Of a stretch of 64,000 bases of DNA, positions 35,335 through 44,724 are shown in pieces (the first letter of the stretch is position 1; the number at the start of each line of letters is the position of its first letter). The stretch lies in contig NZ_PJMW01000002.1 in assembly GCF_002846365.1 (NCBI RefSeq), positions 2,232,001 to 2,296,000 of the forward strand, read 5' to 3'. Made by a program: the position numbers and the translations under genes. The stretch is from Nocardia fluminea (GTDB taxonomy: Bacteria; Actinomycetota; Actinomycetes; Mycobacteriales; Mycobacteriaceae). The notes under the pieces are model-generated. The model worked only from the letters and a program-made list of their open reading frames with translations. It was not told where the DNA came from and did not search any database.

Positions 35335-35943
35335 ATGACTGGCGAGGGCGCGCGCCGGGTGGCGGGGACAGCGGATCATCGGTGGCGGGTGCTGCGGCGC
35401 CTCGCCGGGCGGCACGCGGGCTTCTTCACCACACGTCAGGTGTTGCGTACCGGCTGCGAATCGCAGGTCAGAGCCGCTTTGGGGGACGGGACGGTAACCA
35501 GGGCCGGGGTCGGGATGATGCGGCTGGGCCAGTGGCGGGTGGGGCCGCTCGACGAGTACGCGATGTGGGCGGCGTGGTTCGACGGCGCTGCCGCGGTGTC
35601 GTATCAGAGCGCGGCGGAACTGCACGGGCTCGGCAGGTTGCAGCCGCGGTTTCTGCACCTGTCCGTGTCGGCGGGTCGCCCGCCCGTGACCCCGCGGTTG
35701 GTGCTGACCCGGCGCAAGCTCTGCGCGGCGGATGTCGAGTCGGCTGGGCCGTTTCTGGTGACGACGCCGGTGCGGACGGTCCTGGATCTGGCCGAGACCG
35801 AGATCTCGCAGTCGGCGCTGGACGAGGTGGTGGCCGACGCGGTCGCGATCCACCGGTGCGATACCGACGAGATCTGGTGGGGTGGGCAGCAATTGGCGCC
35901 GCGGGCATCCGCGCGGGTGCGGCGGGCGTTAAGCCGGGCCTGA
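35335..35943 (+). CDS. AbiEi-like antitoxin domain protein without visible toxin partner
   Basis: A 202-residue protein with an N-terminal wHTH-like part (LRRLAGRHAGFFTTRQVLRTG) followed by VRAALGDGTVTRAGVGMMRLG and the AbiEi-type C-terminal fold (AAVSYQSAAELHGLG, VTTPVRTVLDLAET). AbiEi proteins are DNA-binding antitoxins of type IV systems, normally followed by an AbiEii nucleotidyltransferase toxin. None is next to it; the following gene is a convergent methyltransferase, overlapping by 15 bases. ATG 35335 lies seven bases after TAATCT (leaderless). Many actinobacterial members are orphans of unknown role. Confidence 0.7.
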   Translation: MTGEGARRVAGTADHRWRVLRRLAGRHAGFFTTRQVLRTGCESQVRAALGDGTVTRAGVGMMRLGQWRVGPLDEYAMWAAWFDGAAAVSYQSAAELHGLGRLQPRFLHLSVSAGRPPVTPRLVLTRRKLCAADVESAGPFLVTTPVRTVLDLAETEISQSALDEVVADAVAIHRCDTDEIWWGGQQLAPRASARVRRALSRA

Positions 35944-36726
35944 CGGGGCGACCACGTCCCACGGCACCGACAGTACGCAATCGCGCATTCGCCGGGGATA
36001 AGCGCGCAACGGAAAACCGTTGGCGCGCAGCGTTTCCGCCGCCTCGCGCCAGCGGATACGCGGGCCGTACGGTGCCATGGCCGCGGACCGCTCCCAGGCT
36101 TGATCGGCGGCCGTGAGGAGCGTGTGGACGCGTTCGCCGGGAATATTGCGGTGGATCAACGCTTTCGGCAGGCGCTCGGCGATATCGGAGGGCCGGTCCA
36201 CGGTGAACGGATCCCAGGCCAGCGTCAGGGACAGCGGGCGGTGGCGGTCGAGCAGGACCCAGGCGCTGCGGCGGCCCAGTTCGTCGCAGGTGCCGTCGAC
36301 GAGCAGGCCGTCGGGAGCCAGGTTCGACTGGATTCGGGCCCACGCGTCGGGGACGGCGTCCTCGGGGTATTGGCGCAGGACATTGAAGGCGCGGACCAGG
36401 GTGGGCTTCAGGCCCGCCAGTTCGAAGCCGCCACGGGCGAACCGGACGCCGTCGCGGGGCTCCACGACGCGCGCCGGGTCGATTTCGAGGCCGACCACCT
36501 CGACGTCGGGGCGGACGGTACGCAGACGGGCGGCCAGTTCGAAGGTGGTCCACGGTGCGGCGCCGTAGCCGAGATCGACGACCAAGGGGGTGGCCGATTC
36601 GCGCAGGGTCGCGCTGACCAGTTCGTCGTTGACGAGCCAGCGATCGCTGCGGCGCAGGCGGTTGACGCCGGTGGTGCCGCGGGTGATGGTCCCGACCGGG
36701 GGGAGGGCCTTGCGGCTGGGGGCCAC
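35929..36726 (-). CDS. SAM-dependent methyltransferase-like protein
   Basis: A 265-residue protein with a Rossmann methyltransferase core: motif I as LVVDLGYGAAPWTTFELA, VVGLEIDPARV for strand 2, and LAPDGLLVDGTCDELG for the post-motif region. The C-terminal half (RWREAAETLRANGFPLRAYPRRMRDC) is specific to an actinobacterial group I cannot name. Its 3' end overlaps the AbiEi-like gene. The DUF2505 gene lies 23 bases upstream on the same strand, so they may be co-transcribed. Confidence 0.78.
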   Translation of the reverse strand: MAPSRKALPPVGTITRGTTGVNRLRRSDRWLVNDELVSATLRESATPLVVDLGYGAAPWTTFELAARLRTVRPDVEVVGLEIDPARVVEPRDGVRFARGGFELAGLKPTLVRAFNVLRQYPEDAVPDAWARIQSNLAPDGLLVDGTCDELGRRSAWVLLDRHRPLSLTLAWDPFTVDRPSDIAERLPKALIHRNIPGERVHTLLTAADQAWERSAAMAPYGPRIRWREAAETLRANGFPLRAYPRRMRDCVLSVPWDVVAPSGPA

Positions 36727-36749
36727 GGGCGTGGCGGCTCTGCGGTGCG

Positions 36750-37277
36750 TCAGACCGACTTGTCGGCGGTCTGATTGTCCAGGAAGCGCAGGGTCTCCTC
36801 CTGCTCGGCGCGGAACAGGTCGACCAGGTTCACCAGCATCAGCTGCTCCAGGCGCGGGCCGACCATGGGGATGAAGACCTTGGCGGTGGGGGAGAAGCGC
36901 ATGGTGGCGCCGGTTTCGGTGGGAAACAGGCGGATGGTGCCGGTCAGGCTGCCGGGGCCGGCCGGAATCGAGGCGGAGAACTTGCCCTCGGTCTCGTCGT
37001 GGTCGAACGGGCCCCAGCTCTCCTTGCGGGTGATCACCATGTCTTTGCGCATGACGGTCTGGGCGATCTCGGGGAGCATCTCGCGCGGCAGGGTGTGGTG
37101 CAGGACCACCTCGATGCCGTCATCGGTGACGTCGAGGCTCACCACTTCGTTGTTGGGCGCGTACTTGCGCATTTCGGCGACGCGGGCTTCCCAGTAGTCC
37201 CTGCTCTGGAGGGCTGCGTACAGCTCTTCGGTGGTGTGCAGGGGGTAGCGAGCGGAGTAGTCCAGTCTGCGTGCCAT
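36750..37277 (-). CDS. DUF2505 protein (Rv0481c-like)
   Basis: A 175-residue DUF2505 protein, the length of Rv0481c (174). It opens with LDYSARYPLHTTEELYAAL and SRDYWEARVAEMR, and contains the START-like beta core with ITRKESWGPFD and ETGATMRFSPTAKVFIPMVG, ending in a helix. The SRPBCC-type fold suggests binding of a hydrophobic ligand; no function is known. A second member lies on the other side of murB (38477-38965). Confidence 0.85.
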   Translation of the reverse strand: MARRLDYSARYPLHTTEELYAALQSRDYWEARVAEMRKYAPNNEVVSLDVTDDGIEVVLHHTLPREMLPEIAQTVMRKDMVITRKESWGPFDHDETEGKFSASIPAGPGSLTGTIRLFPTETGATMRFSPTAKVFIPMVGPRLEQLMLVNLVDLFRAEQEETLRFLDNQTADKSV

Positions 37278-37341
37278 GGCAGGACACGTTACGGGGTTGG
37301 GGTGCGGGCGGCGGGAAGAGGTGGGTTGTCTGTGCTCGGTC

Positions 37342-38451
<1,110 letters not shown>

Positions 38452-38459
38452 GTCCGCAG

Positions 38460-38469
38460 ACGGTACCGT
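38460..38469. promoter_or_regulatory. Palindromic shared -10 element for murB and DUF2505
   Basis: ACGGTACCGT is a perfect 10-bp palindrome, giving TACCGT on both strands. On the plus strand it ends seven bases before ATG 38477; on the minus strand eight bases before GTG 38451. Both distances match the leaderless spacing seen elsewhere in the window, so one element may drive both directions. Confidence 0.6.
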
Positions 38470-38476
38470 GTCGAGC

Positions 38477-38965
38477 ATGGCTACACCTCTGGCGTTCACT
38501 GCCGGCTACACGCATTCCGTCGATGCGGTGCGCGCCGCGTACTCCGACGAGCAGTACTGGAAGGCCCGGATCGCCGAGGTCGGTGGCCCCGGTGCCCGGC
38601 TCGACGCCTTCGCCGTCGACGGCGACCAGGTTCGCGTCCAGATGGTGCAGTCCATCCCCGCCGAACAGCTCCCGCCCGCCATCACCGCCGTGCGCCCCGG
38701 TGACCTGATCATTCCGCGCACCGAGACCTACACCGGCACCGGCGGCATCTTCGAAGCCCACGTCGACGGCGCCCCCGCGGTGGTCCGCGGCACGGTGACC
38801 ATGGCCCCCGACGGTGGCACCGGCTCCACCACCGCCATCAACGGCACCATCGAGGTGAAGATCCCGCTGTTCGGCGGCAAGATCGAGGCGGCCATCTCCG
38901 AGCGCCTGATCGAGCTCCTCGGCAACGAGGCCACCTTCACCGAGGAATGGCTCAACCGCCGGTAG
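38477..38965 (+). CDS. DUF2505 protein, second copy
   Basis: A 162-residue DUF2505 protein ([33 protein letters not shown] start, [25 protein letters not shown] end). It is a diverged paralogue of the protein at 36750-37277; both keep the YWxAR(I/V)AE segment and the central RTE/RKE turn. Function unknown. ATG 38477 lies seven bases after TACCGT, predicting a leaderless mRNA that starts back to back with murB. The L,D-transpeptidase gene follows in the same direction. Confidence 0.85.
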   Translation: MATPLAFTAGYTHSVDAVRAAYSDEQYWKARIAEVGGPGARLDAFAVDGDQVRVQMVQSIPAEQLPPAITAVRPGDLIIPRTETYTGTGGIFEAHVDGAPAVVRGTVTMAPDGGTGSTTAINGTIEVKIPLFGGKIEAAISERLIELLGNEATFTEEWLNRR

Positions 38966-39025
38966 CGGTTTCGGTGAGACCGCGCTCACGGGGTGCGGGT
39001 CGGTAGCTCGGCGTACATTCGATGC

Positions 39026-40270
39026 GTGAGCAAACATTCGGTAACCGGACTGTTGCGCGCGCGGGCAACCGCGCGGCGTGATTCGTCGGCTCAACGGCGT
39101 GAAGTGGGCATTCGGCGCGGAAGAGCCGCGGTTGCGGTGATCTTGCTGGCGGTGCTCGTCGTGCTCACCGGGTGCACGGTCGACCGGCCGGGCGAGGACG
39201 CCGAGGCGGCGCCGGTGGCGCAGGTTACCATCGCGCCGACGGCAGGCGCCACCGATGTCGATCCGGTCGCGCCCGTGTCGGTGACGGTCGCGAACGGCAC
39301 GATCGACCAGATCGCCCTCACCAATGCCGGCGGCAAGCAGATCACCGGTCAGCTCAGTCCCGACCGGACGACCTACAAGGTCACCGAACCGCTCGGCTAC
39401 GGCGCCACCTACACCTGGGCCGGTACGGCCGTCGGCGCCGACGCGAAACCGATCCCGATCGAGGCCACCTTCACCACGATCAGCCCGCAGTCGACCATCC
39501 CGGCCACGATCAACATCGGCGACGGCCAGGAGGTCGGGATCGCGGCGCCGATCATCCTGAAGTTCGCGGGCCCGGTCACGAACAAGGCCGCGGTGGAGAA
39601 GGCGCTCACCGTCACCACCGACCAGGGCACCGAAGGGTCATGGGCCTGGCTGCCCGACGACGGCGGCTCCCGGGTGCACTGGCGCCCGAAGAACTACTGG
39701 ACTCCCGGCACCACCGTGCACGTCGACGCGAAGCTCTACGGCGTCGACCTCGGCGGCGGCGCCTACGGCGACTCCGATGTCACCTCCGACTTCACCATCG
39801 GCCGCAGTCAGATCGTCATCGCGAACGCTCCCAGCCACCGCATGCAGGTCGTGCGCGACGGCGCCACGATCTTCGACTTCGCGGTCTCCTACGGCGAAGG
39901 CAACGAGCCGCGCAACGTGACCCGTTCGGGCGTGCACATCGTCACCGAGAAGTACGAGGACTTCATGATGTCGAATCCGCCGTACTACACCAACGTGCGC
40001 GAACGCTGGGCCGTCCGCATCTCCAACAACGGTGAGTTCATCCACGCCAACCCCGAATCCCTCTCGGCGCAGGGCTCCTCGAACGTCACCAACGGCTGCA
40101 TCAACCTCTCACCCGGCGATGCCCAGGCCTACTTCCCGACCGCGCTCTACGGCGACCCGGTGGAGGTGACCGGCACCTCGATCGAGTTGTCCCAGGCCGA
40201 TGGCGACGTCTACGACTGGACGCTCGACTGGCCGACCTGGAAGTCCATGTCGGCCTTGCCCGCCGAATAA
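39026..40270 (+). CDS. lprQ: L,D-transpeptidase lipoprotein (LprQ/Ldt5-type)
   Basis: A 414-residue cell-wall cross-linking enzyme that forms 3-3 bonds between peptidoglycan stems. The N-terminus has an export signal with a lipobox VVLTGC, putting the lipidated Cys at 50. Two Ig-like domains follow (from [15 protein letters not shown] and [16 protein letters not shown]), then the YkuD catalytic domain with the motif [12 protein letters not shown] (Cys358). The usual HGC is NGC here, as in LprQ from memory. GTG 39026 sits six bases after TACATT (leaderless). It follows the murB/DUF2505 pair, as in mycobacteria. Confidence 0.93.
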   Translation: MSKHSVTGLLRARATARRDSSAQRREVGIRRGRAAVAVILLAVLVVLTGCTVDRPGEDAEAAPVAQVTIAPTAGATDVDPVAPVSVTVANGTIDQIALTNAGGKQITGQLSPDRTTYKVTEPLGYGATYTWAGTAVGADAKPIPIEATFTTISPQSTIPATINIGDGQEVGIAAPIILKFAGPVTNKAAVEKALTVTTDQGTEGSWAWLPDDGGSRVHWRPKNYWTPGTTVHVDAKLYGVDLGGGAYGDSDVTSDFTIGRSQIVIANAPSHRMQVVRDGATIFDFAVSYGEGNEPRNVTRSGVHIVTEKYEDFMMSNPPYYTNVRERWAVRISNNGEFIHANPESLSAQGSSNVTNGCINLSPGDAQAYFPTALYGDPVEVTGTSIELSQADGDVYDWTLDWPTWKSMSALPAE

Positions 40271-40279
40271 CCCCGTACC

Positions 40280-40316
40280 CGTCGTGCCGCGGTGGTTCGA
40301 CCACCACGGCACGACG
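40280..40316. terminator. Bidirectional hairpin between lprQ and the DHA2 exporter gene
   Basis: A 17-bp stem with one mismatch (40280-40296 with 40300-40316) and a three-base loop, between two convergent genes. T-runs are weak on both sides. Confidence 0.75.
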
Positions 40317-40321
40317 GCTCT

Positions 40322-41764
40322 CTAGCGCCGGGGCAGCAGCAGCGCCGGGACGAGCGCCAGCGCGATCATGACCGGCGCGATCAGATAGGTGTGCTGGAAC
40401 GCGTCGGCCAGGGCGGGGGCGAGTTCGGCGCGCTGATCCGCCGTCATGGCGTGGAGCGCCTGGAGTCCGCCCGTCACCGGGAGCAGCGCGCCCAGCGTCA
40501 CCGAGGCCACCGCGGTACCGATCGCCATCGACGTGGTGCTGATCATGTTCAGCACCGTCGACCCGGCGGGCTGCTGCTCGCGGCTCAGTGGCCGGGTGGC
40601 CGTGGTCATCACCGGCATCAAGGTCCCGCCGCCGCCCGCGCCCATCAGGACCATCGTGAGGCACAGTGCCCAGTACGGCGCGTCCGCGTCGAGCTGGATC
40701 ACGAACAGCACGAAACCGGTGAGCGCCACCATGATCGACGCGGGGAGGTACCGGCCGGGCGGGATCCGATCGATCAATCGGCCCGCCACCTGCATCGTCA
40801 CACCCGATGCCAGCGCGAACGGGATTCCCAGCGCGCCCGCCACCAGCGCCGACTCACCGCGCACCACCTGGAAGTACAACGGCAGCAGCAACATCGAACC
40901 GAAGTAGCCGCCCGCGAACACCGCCAGCAGCACCGCGGAGGTACCGGTGACACGGTTGCCGAGCACGCGCAGATCCAGCAGCGGCACCGAGATGGTGAGC
41001 GAACGGCGCACGAACGCGGCGATCAGGCCGATCCCCACCAGCAGCGGCACCAGCACCGCGGGGGTGGCGAACCCGGCGCTCTCGCCCGCGGCGGTGACGC
41101 CGTAGATGACCAGTGCCAACCCTGGCGACATCAGCAGCAGCCCCCGGACATCGAGCGCGCGCGGCGGCTCCGGCGCGTCGTCGGGCACCACCCGCACCGC
41201 CAGCAGCAGCACCAGCGCGCCCAGCGGCAGATTGATGAAGAACATCCACCGCCACGACACCTCGTCGATCAGATATCCGCCGATCACCGGGCCCAGCAGC
41301 GGGCCGACCAGAATGGCCAATCCGAGCGTGCTCATCAACTGCCCCAGCCGGTCCGGCCCGGCCGCGCGCAGCAGGATCGTCATCCCGACCGGCATCAGCA
41401 GTCCGCCGCTCGCACCCTGGAGCAACCGAAAGGCGATGAGCGACTCGATGTTCCACGACAGTCCGGCCAGTACCGAGCCGACCGCGAACGCGCTGATCGC
41501 CGTCAGATACAACCGTTTGGCGCCGAACCGGCCGACCAGCCACGCCGAGGTCGGCACCACGGCGCCGAGAGCGAGCGAGTAGCCCGTGGCCACCCATTGG
41601 ATCGTGCTCAGGCCGGCGTGGAATTCCATCGACAGCTTGTTGATGGCGACGTTCACGATGGTCTGATCGAGCGTCGCCATGATCATCCCGACCACCAGGA
41701 CCAGCGCGATCCGCATCGGATCGCGACCGGTGGCCGGTTCGACGGTGGTGATCACGGCGGTCAC
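40322..41764 (-). CDS. MFS drug exporter, DHA2 (14-TM) family
   Basis: A 480-residue exporter with about 14 helices. Family motifs: LDQTIVNVAINKL near residue 30 (motif D1), WVATGYSLALGAVVPTSAWLVGRFG (motif A), and GPLLGPVIGGYLID (motif C of exporters). It ejects drugs or toxic metabolites using the proton gradient. GTG 41764 overlaps the stop of the FMN reductase gene by four bases (GTGA), so both are made from one mRNA under the SoxR-like box upstream of the reductase. Confidence 0.9.
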   Translation of the reverse strand: MTAVITTVEPATGRDPMRIALVLVVGMIMATLDQTIVNVAINKLSMEFHAGLSTIQWVATGYSLALGAVVPTSAWLVGRFGAKRLYLTAISAFAVGSVLAGLSWNIESLIAFRLLQGASGGLLMPVGMTILLRAAGPDRLGQLMSTLGLAILVGPLLGPVIGGYLIDEVSWRWMFFINLPLGALVLLLAVRVVPDDAPEPPRALDVRGLLLMSPGLALVIYGVTAAGESAGFATPAVLVPLLVGIGLIAAFVRRSLTISVPLLDLRVLGNRVTGTSAVLLAVFAGGYFGSMLLLPLYFQVVRGESALVAGALGIPFALASGVTMQVAGRLIDRIPPGRYLPASIMVALTGFVLFVIQLDADAPYWALCLTMVLMGAGGGGTLMPVMTTATRPLSREQQPAGSTVLNMISTTSMAIGTAVASVTLGALLPVTGGLQALHAMTADQRAELAPALADAFQHTYLIAPVMIALALVPALLLPRR

Positions 41765-42363
41765 TTCCCGTACGGCTGGGCGAGGCGGGCGGCGCGCAGG
41801 GCTTCGCCCCACCAGGTGAGTTGATCGAGCATGGTCGCGGCGGCCGCGTCGGCATCGTTGGGGGCCGGCAGTTCGCCCGCGTCGTCGAATCTGCCCCACG
41901 GGTTCGGGAAGCAGACCGAGTCGCGCACGGTGACCGCGTGGAGTTCGGCGAAGACCGGGCGCAGGTGTTCCACGGCGCGCAGCCCGCCGGAGATGCCGCC
42001 GTAGGAGACGAAGCCGACCGGCTTGGCCTGCCATTCGGCGTGGTGGGTGTCGATCAGGTTCTTCAGTGAACCCGGGTAGCTGTGGTTGTACTCGGGTGTC
42101 ACCACGACGAAAGCGTCCGCGCGCGCGAGCTTTTCGGTGGCTTCGGTGACGGAGGGATGGTCGGTGGCCGCGCCGAACGTGTGCGGTAGTTCGATGCTCG
42201 CGGTGTCGACCACCTCGACAGTGACGGTGTCGCGCAACCCGGCCTGCCGGACGAACCAGCTCGCGATCGTCGGTCCGAAGCGTCCCTCCCTGGTGCTGCC
42301 GATGACGACCGCGAGTCGCAGCGGGCCGGGTGCGGTTCGGACGTGGTCAAGCGTGGCGCTCAT
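41761..42363 (-). CDS. NADPH-dependent FMN reductase family protein
   Basis: A 200-residue flavodoxin-fold reductase. The FMN phosphate loop is VVIGSTREGRFGPTIASWF, followed by the flavin-contact VVTPEYNHSYPGSLKNLID and the SYGGISGGLRAVEHLR block. Such enzymes reduce FMN or quinones and can detoxify redox-cycling drugs. It leads a two-gene operon with the DHA2 exporter. A SoxR-type box lies 56 bases upstream of the start. In Streptomyces, reductases of this type are SoxR targets, from memory. Confidence 0.9.
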   Translation of the reverse strand: MSATLDHVRTAPGPLRLAVVIGSTREGRFGPTIASWFVRQAGLRDTVTVEVVDTASIELPHTFGAATDHPSVTEATEKLARADAFVVVTPEYNHSYPGSLKNLIDTHHAEWQAKPVGFVSYGGISGGLRAVEHLRPVFAELHAVTVRDSVCFPNPWGRFDDAGELPAPNDADAAAATMLDQLTWWGEALRAARLAQPYGK

Positions 42364-42418
42364 GACGTTCCTCTTCGTCGGTGACGGCCCCTCGGCAGCC
42401 GCTGCGCTCTACCGTCCT

Positions 42419-42438
42419 ACCTCAACGGTCATTGAGGT
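42419..42438 (-). promoter_or_regulatory. SoxR-like operator upstream of the FMN reductase-exporter operon
   Basis: ACCTCAA-N6-TTGAGGT is a perfect 7-bp inverted repeat. The arms and spacing equal the SoxR box (CCTCAA-N6-TTGAGG). On the minus strand the box overlaps a -35 TTGACC exactly as at E. coli soxS, with a weak -10 (GACGGT) 19 bases further. A MerR-type activator is implied; none is encoded in the window. Confidence 0.65.
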
Positions 42439-42480
42439 CAAGTCGAAAAATTTCCGGTGGTCCGGGAATACTTCTCGGCA

Positions 42481-42515
42481 TATACTGCTTATTGCGTTCA
42501 TACGCAGATAAGCAG
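42481..42515 (+). promoter_or_regulatory. -10 box TATACT overlapping an imperfect 12-bp operator
   Basis: TATACT (42481-42486) is a strong -10. CTGCTTATTGCG (42485-42496) pairs with CGCAGATAAGCAG (42503-42515) apart from one extra base. The repeat covers the expected transcription start, so a bound repressor would block initiation. AT-rich repeats of this size are typical of ArsR/SmtB or TetR sites; the type is not decided. Confidence 0.6.
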
Positions 42516-42533
42516 CCTTGAAAGGGCAGGCAC

Positions 42534-43892
42534 ATGTCCACCTCACTGTTCGCGCACCGCGACTACCGACTGCTGTTCACCGCCCAGGTCGCGGCCCTGT
42601 TCGGCACCGGACTCACCACCGTCGCCCTCGGTCTGCTCGCCTACGAACTGGCCGGCGGCAACGCCGCCATCGTGCTCAGCACCGCGCTGACGCTGAAGAT
42701 GGTCGCCTACGTCACCGTCGCGCCGATCGCGGGCGCCTACGCGGGCCAGCTCCCGCGCAGACAATTCCTGATGGCGCTCAACGGTATTCGCGGCGCGATC
42801 GTGCTCGCTCTGCCCTTCGTCGACCAGATCTGGCAGATCTACGTGCTCATCACGCTGCTGCAGCTCGCCTCGGCCGCCTACACCCCCACCTATCAGGCAG
42901 TTCTGCCCGACATCCTGCCCGACGAGCGCGACTACACGAAGGCGCTGTCGGCCGCCCAGCTCGCGGCGACCATGGAAACGCTGCTCAGTCCGATGCTGGC
43001 GGCGCTGGCCTTGAGTCTGATCAGTTTCCACTGGCTGTTCGTCGGCACCGGCCTCGGTTTCGCGGTATCGGTCGCTCTGGTGGCGGCCGCGCGCATCCCG
43101 AACGCGGCGGCCGGTGACGGCGCGATCACCGAACGGCTCGCCGCCGGGCTGCGACTGTTCGCGGCGACGCCGCGACTGCGTGGACTGCTCGGGTTGAACC
43201 TGGTGGTCGCGGCGGCGGGTTCGGTGGTGATGGTCAACACCGTGAACTACGCGCGCGATGTGCTGGGCGGCGACCAGTCCGACGTCGCGCTGCTGCTCGC
43301 GGCGAACGGCCTCGGCACCATGGTCATCGCCCTCGGTCTGCCCAAGATCCTGGACCGCCGCGGCGAGCGACCGGTCATGCTCACCGGCGCCGCGGTGCTG
43401 CTCACCGGCCTGATCGCCGCGCTCGCCCTCTCGACTCTGCCGACCGGCGAGTGGCACTGGCCCGCCGCCCTCACCACCTGGGCCGTCATCGGTGCGGGCA
43501 CCGCCCTGATCCTCACCCCCACCGGCCGCGTCCTACGCCGCTCCGCCCGCCCCGGGGACCGGCCCGCCCTCTTCGCCGCCCAGTTCTCCCTGTCCCACCT
43601 CGCCTGGCTGATCACCTACCCGATCACCGGCTGGCTGGTCACCGCCGCGGGCTTCACCACCACCTGGGCGACCCTGGCCGTCCTCGCCGCTCTCGGCATC
43701 ATCGCGGCGGTCCGGCTGTGGCCGCGCCACGACCCGGCCGAGATCACCCACGTCCACGAACTCGGCTCGGTCGACCCGGCGATCCTGGCCGACGCGATCC
43801 AGATCGGCCCCCGGCACTTCCAGCACACCCACTCCTACGTCATCGACCCCGACCACCCGCGCTGGCCGGCCAAGACCCTGTCCTACGCCTGA
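42534..43892 (+). CDS. MFS transporter with His-rich C-terminal tail
   Basis: A 452-residue transporter with about 12 helices (LLFTAQVAALFGTGLTTVALGLLAYELAGG at the start, AYTPTYQAVLPDILPDERDYTKALS loop as in enterobactin-exporter-like MFS proteins). After the last helix a 60-residue soluble tail holds seven His residues (ITHVHELG, GPRHFQHTHSYVIDPDHPRW). Such a tail could bind metal. An AT-rich operator overlaps its promoter. ATG 42534 follows GAAAGGG. Substrate unknown; metal or arsenic-type efflux is one option. Confidence 0.85.
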   Translation: MSTSLFAHRDYRLLFTAQVAALFGTGLTTVALGLLAYELAGGNAAIVLSTALTLKMVAYVTVAPIAGAYAGQLPRRQFLMALNGIRGAIVLALPFVDQIWQIYVLITLLQLASAAYTPTYQAVLPDILPDERDYTKALSAAQLAATMETLLSPMLAALALSLISFHWLFVGTGLGFAVSVALVAAARIPNAAAGDGAITERLAAGLRLFAATPRLRGLLGLNLVVAAAGSVVMVNTVNYARDVLGGDQSDVALLLAANGLGTMVIALGLPKILDRRGERPVMLTGAAVLLTGLIAALALSTLPTGEWHWPAALTTWAVIGAGTALILTPTGRVLRRSARPGDRPALFAAQFSLSHLAWLITYPITGWLVTAAGFTTTWATLAVLAALGIIAAVRLWPRHDPAEITHVHELGSVDPAILADAIQIGPRHFQHTHSYVIDPDHPRWPAKTLSYA

Positions 43893-43905
43893 ACCCCGGC
43901 GGAAA

Positions 43906-43945
43906 ACGAACGACCCCCCGACTCGACGGTCGGGGGGTCGTTCGT
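43906..43945. terminator. Strong bidirectional terminator between the MFS and mscL genes
   Basis: A perfect 16-bp stem (43906-43921 with 43930-43945) with an eight-base loop lies between the convergent genes. On the minus strand it is followed by TTTT, giving a classic terminator for mscL; on the plus strand it can end the MFS transcript. Confidence 0.9.
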
Positions 43946-43978
43946 GTCCGGACGGCCGGACCCGGAATTCGGGGGTGA

Positions 43979-44440
43979 CTACGCCTCGACGGACTCGCTC
44001 GCGCGTTCCTTGCTCAGCGCGACGGTCTCGTCGGTGCTCATGCCCTGCTGCTTGGCCAGCAGATCGCGGATCTCGATGAGCAGCTCGGTCTCGGTGGGCT
44101 CGGCGTCCTTGGTGGTGCCGAACCTGTTCTTCAGCGACTTCATCGGGAGCATCAGCACGAAGTACAGGACCGCGGCGACCATGAAGAAGTCGATGAAGGC
44201 GGTGATGATCGGGCCGAACGCGATGAACGTGGCCGGCTTGTCGGCGATGAGCTGGACGCCGAGACCCAGCTCGTTGGTCGAGCCGAACACCGCCAGCAGC
44301 GGGTTGATGAGCCCCTTGCTGAACGAGGTGACCACCGCGGTGAACGCGGTACCCATCACGACGGCGACCGCGAGGTCGATGACGTTCCCGCGCATCAGGA
44401 AATCTTTGAACCCACTGAAAACAGTCTTCACTCCGAGCAT
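43979..44440 (-). CDS. mscL: Large-conductance mechanosensitive channel
   Basis: A 153-residue channel that opens under membrane tension to release solutes in hypo-osmotic shock. The start KTVFSGFKDFLMRGNVIDLAVAVVMGTAF is the MscL N-terminal helix and TM1; TM2 is IITAFIDFFMVAAVLYFVLM; the cytoplasmic end helix (ETELLIEIRDLLAKQ) is present. ATG 44440 fits the family start. The 284 bases upstream hold no gene I can support. Confidence 0.96.
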   Translation of the reverse strand: MLGVKTVFSGFKDFLMRGNVIDLAVAVVMGTAFTAVVTSFSKGLINPLLAVFGSTNELGLGVQLIADKPATFIAFGPIITAFIDFFMVAAVLYFVLMLPMKSLKNRFGTTKDAEPTETELLIEIRDLLAKQQGMSTDETVALSKERASESVEA

Positions 44441-44724
44441 CGAACTTCTACTCCTCAGGCTGGCTATCGGCAAACGGCGATGTTAGTGCCAGTTCGAGTA
44501 CTGCGGCGAATTCTCAGCAACGATCGAACCGCCCGCTCCCAGTATCAATTCCCGCGGCCGTGCACGCCACTCGAACGGTCGCCGCCCCGGATTCGCCTGT
44601 CCCACCCATGGTTTGACCGCCCGGCTCGGCGCATCGTGCGGCGGGCCGGGCGGCGAACCCGATGGGCCGGGGTGTCCAGTCTCACGTTTGGTGGCATACG
44701 GGCGTCGAAGCCGGGGAAATGTCG

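Noticed and set aside
40292..41824. Plus-strand frame rich in His/Arg/Gln opposite the DHA2 exporter gene
   Set aside because: Low-complexity antisense product; the opposite strand encodes a clear 14-helix transporter.
44441..44724. Additional small gene between mscL and the SDR gene
   Set aside because: Frames here are either antisense or lack a start and coding character; nothing supportable was seen.
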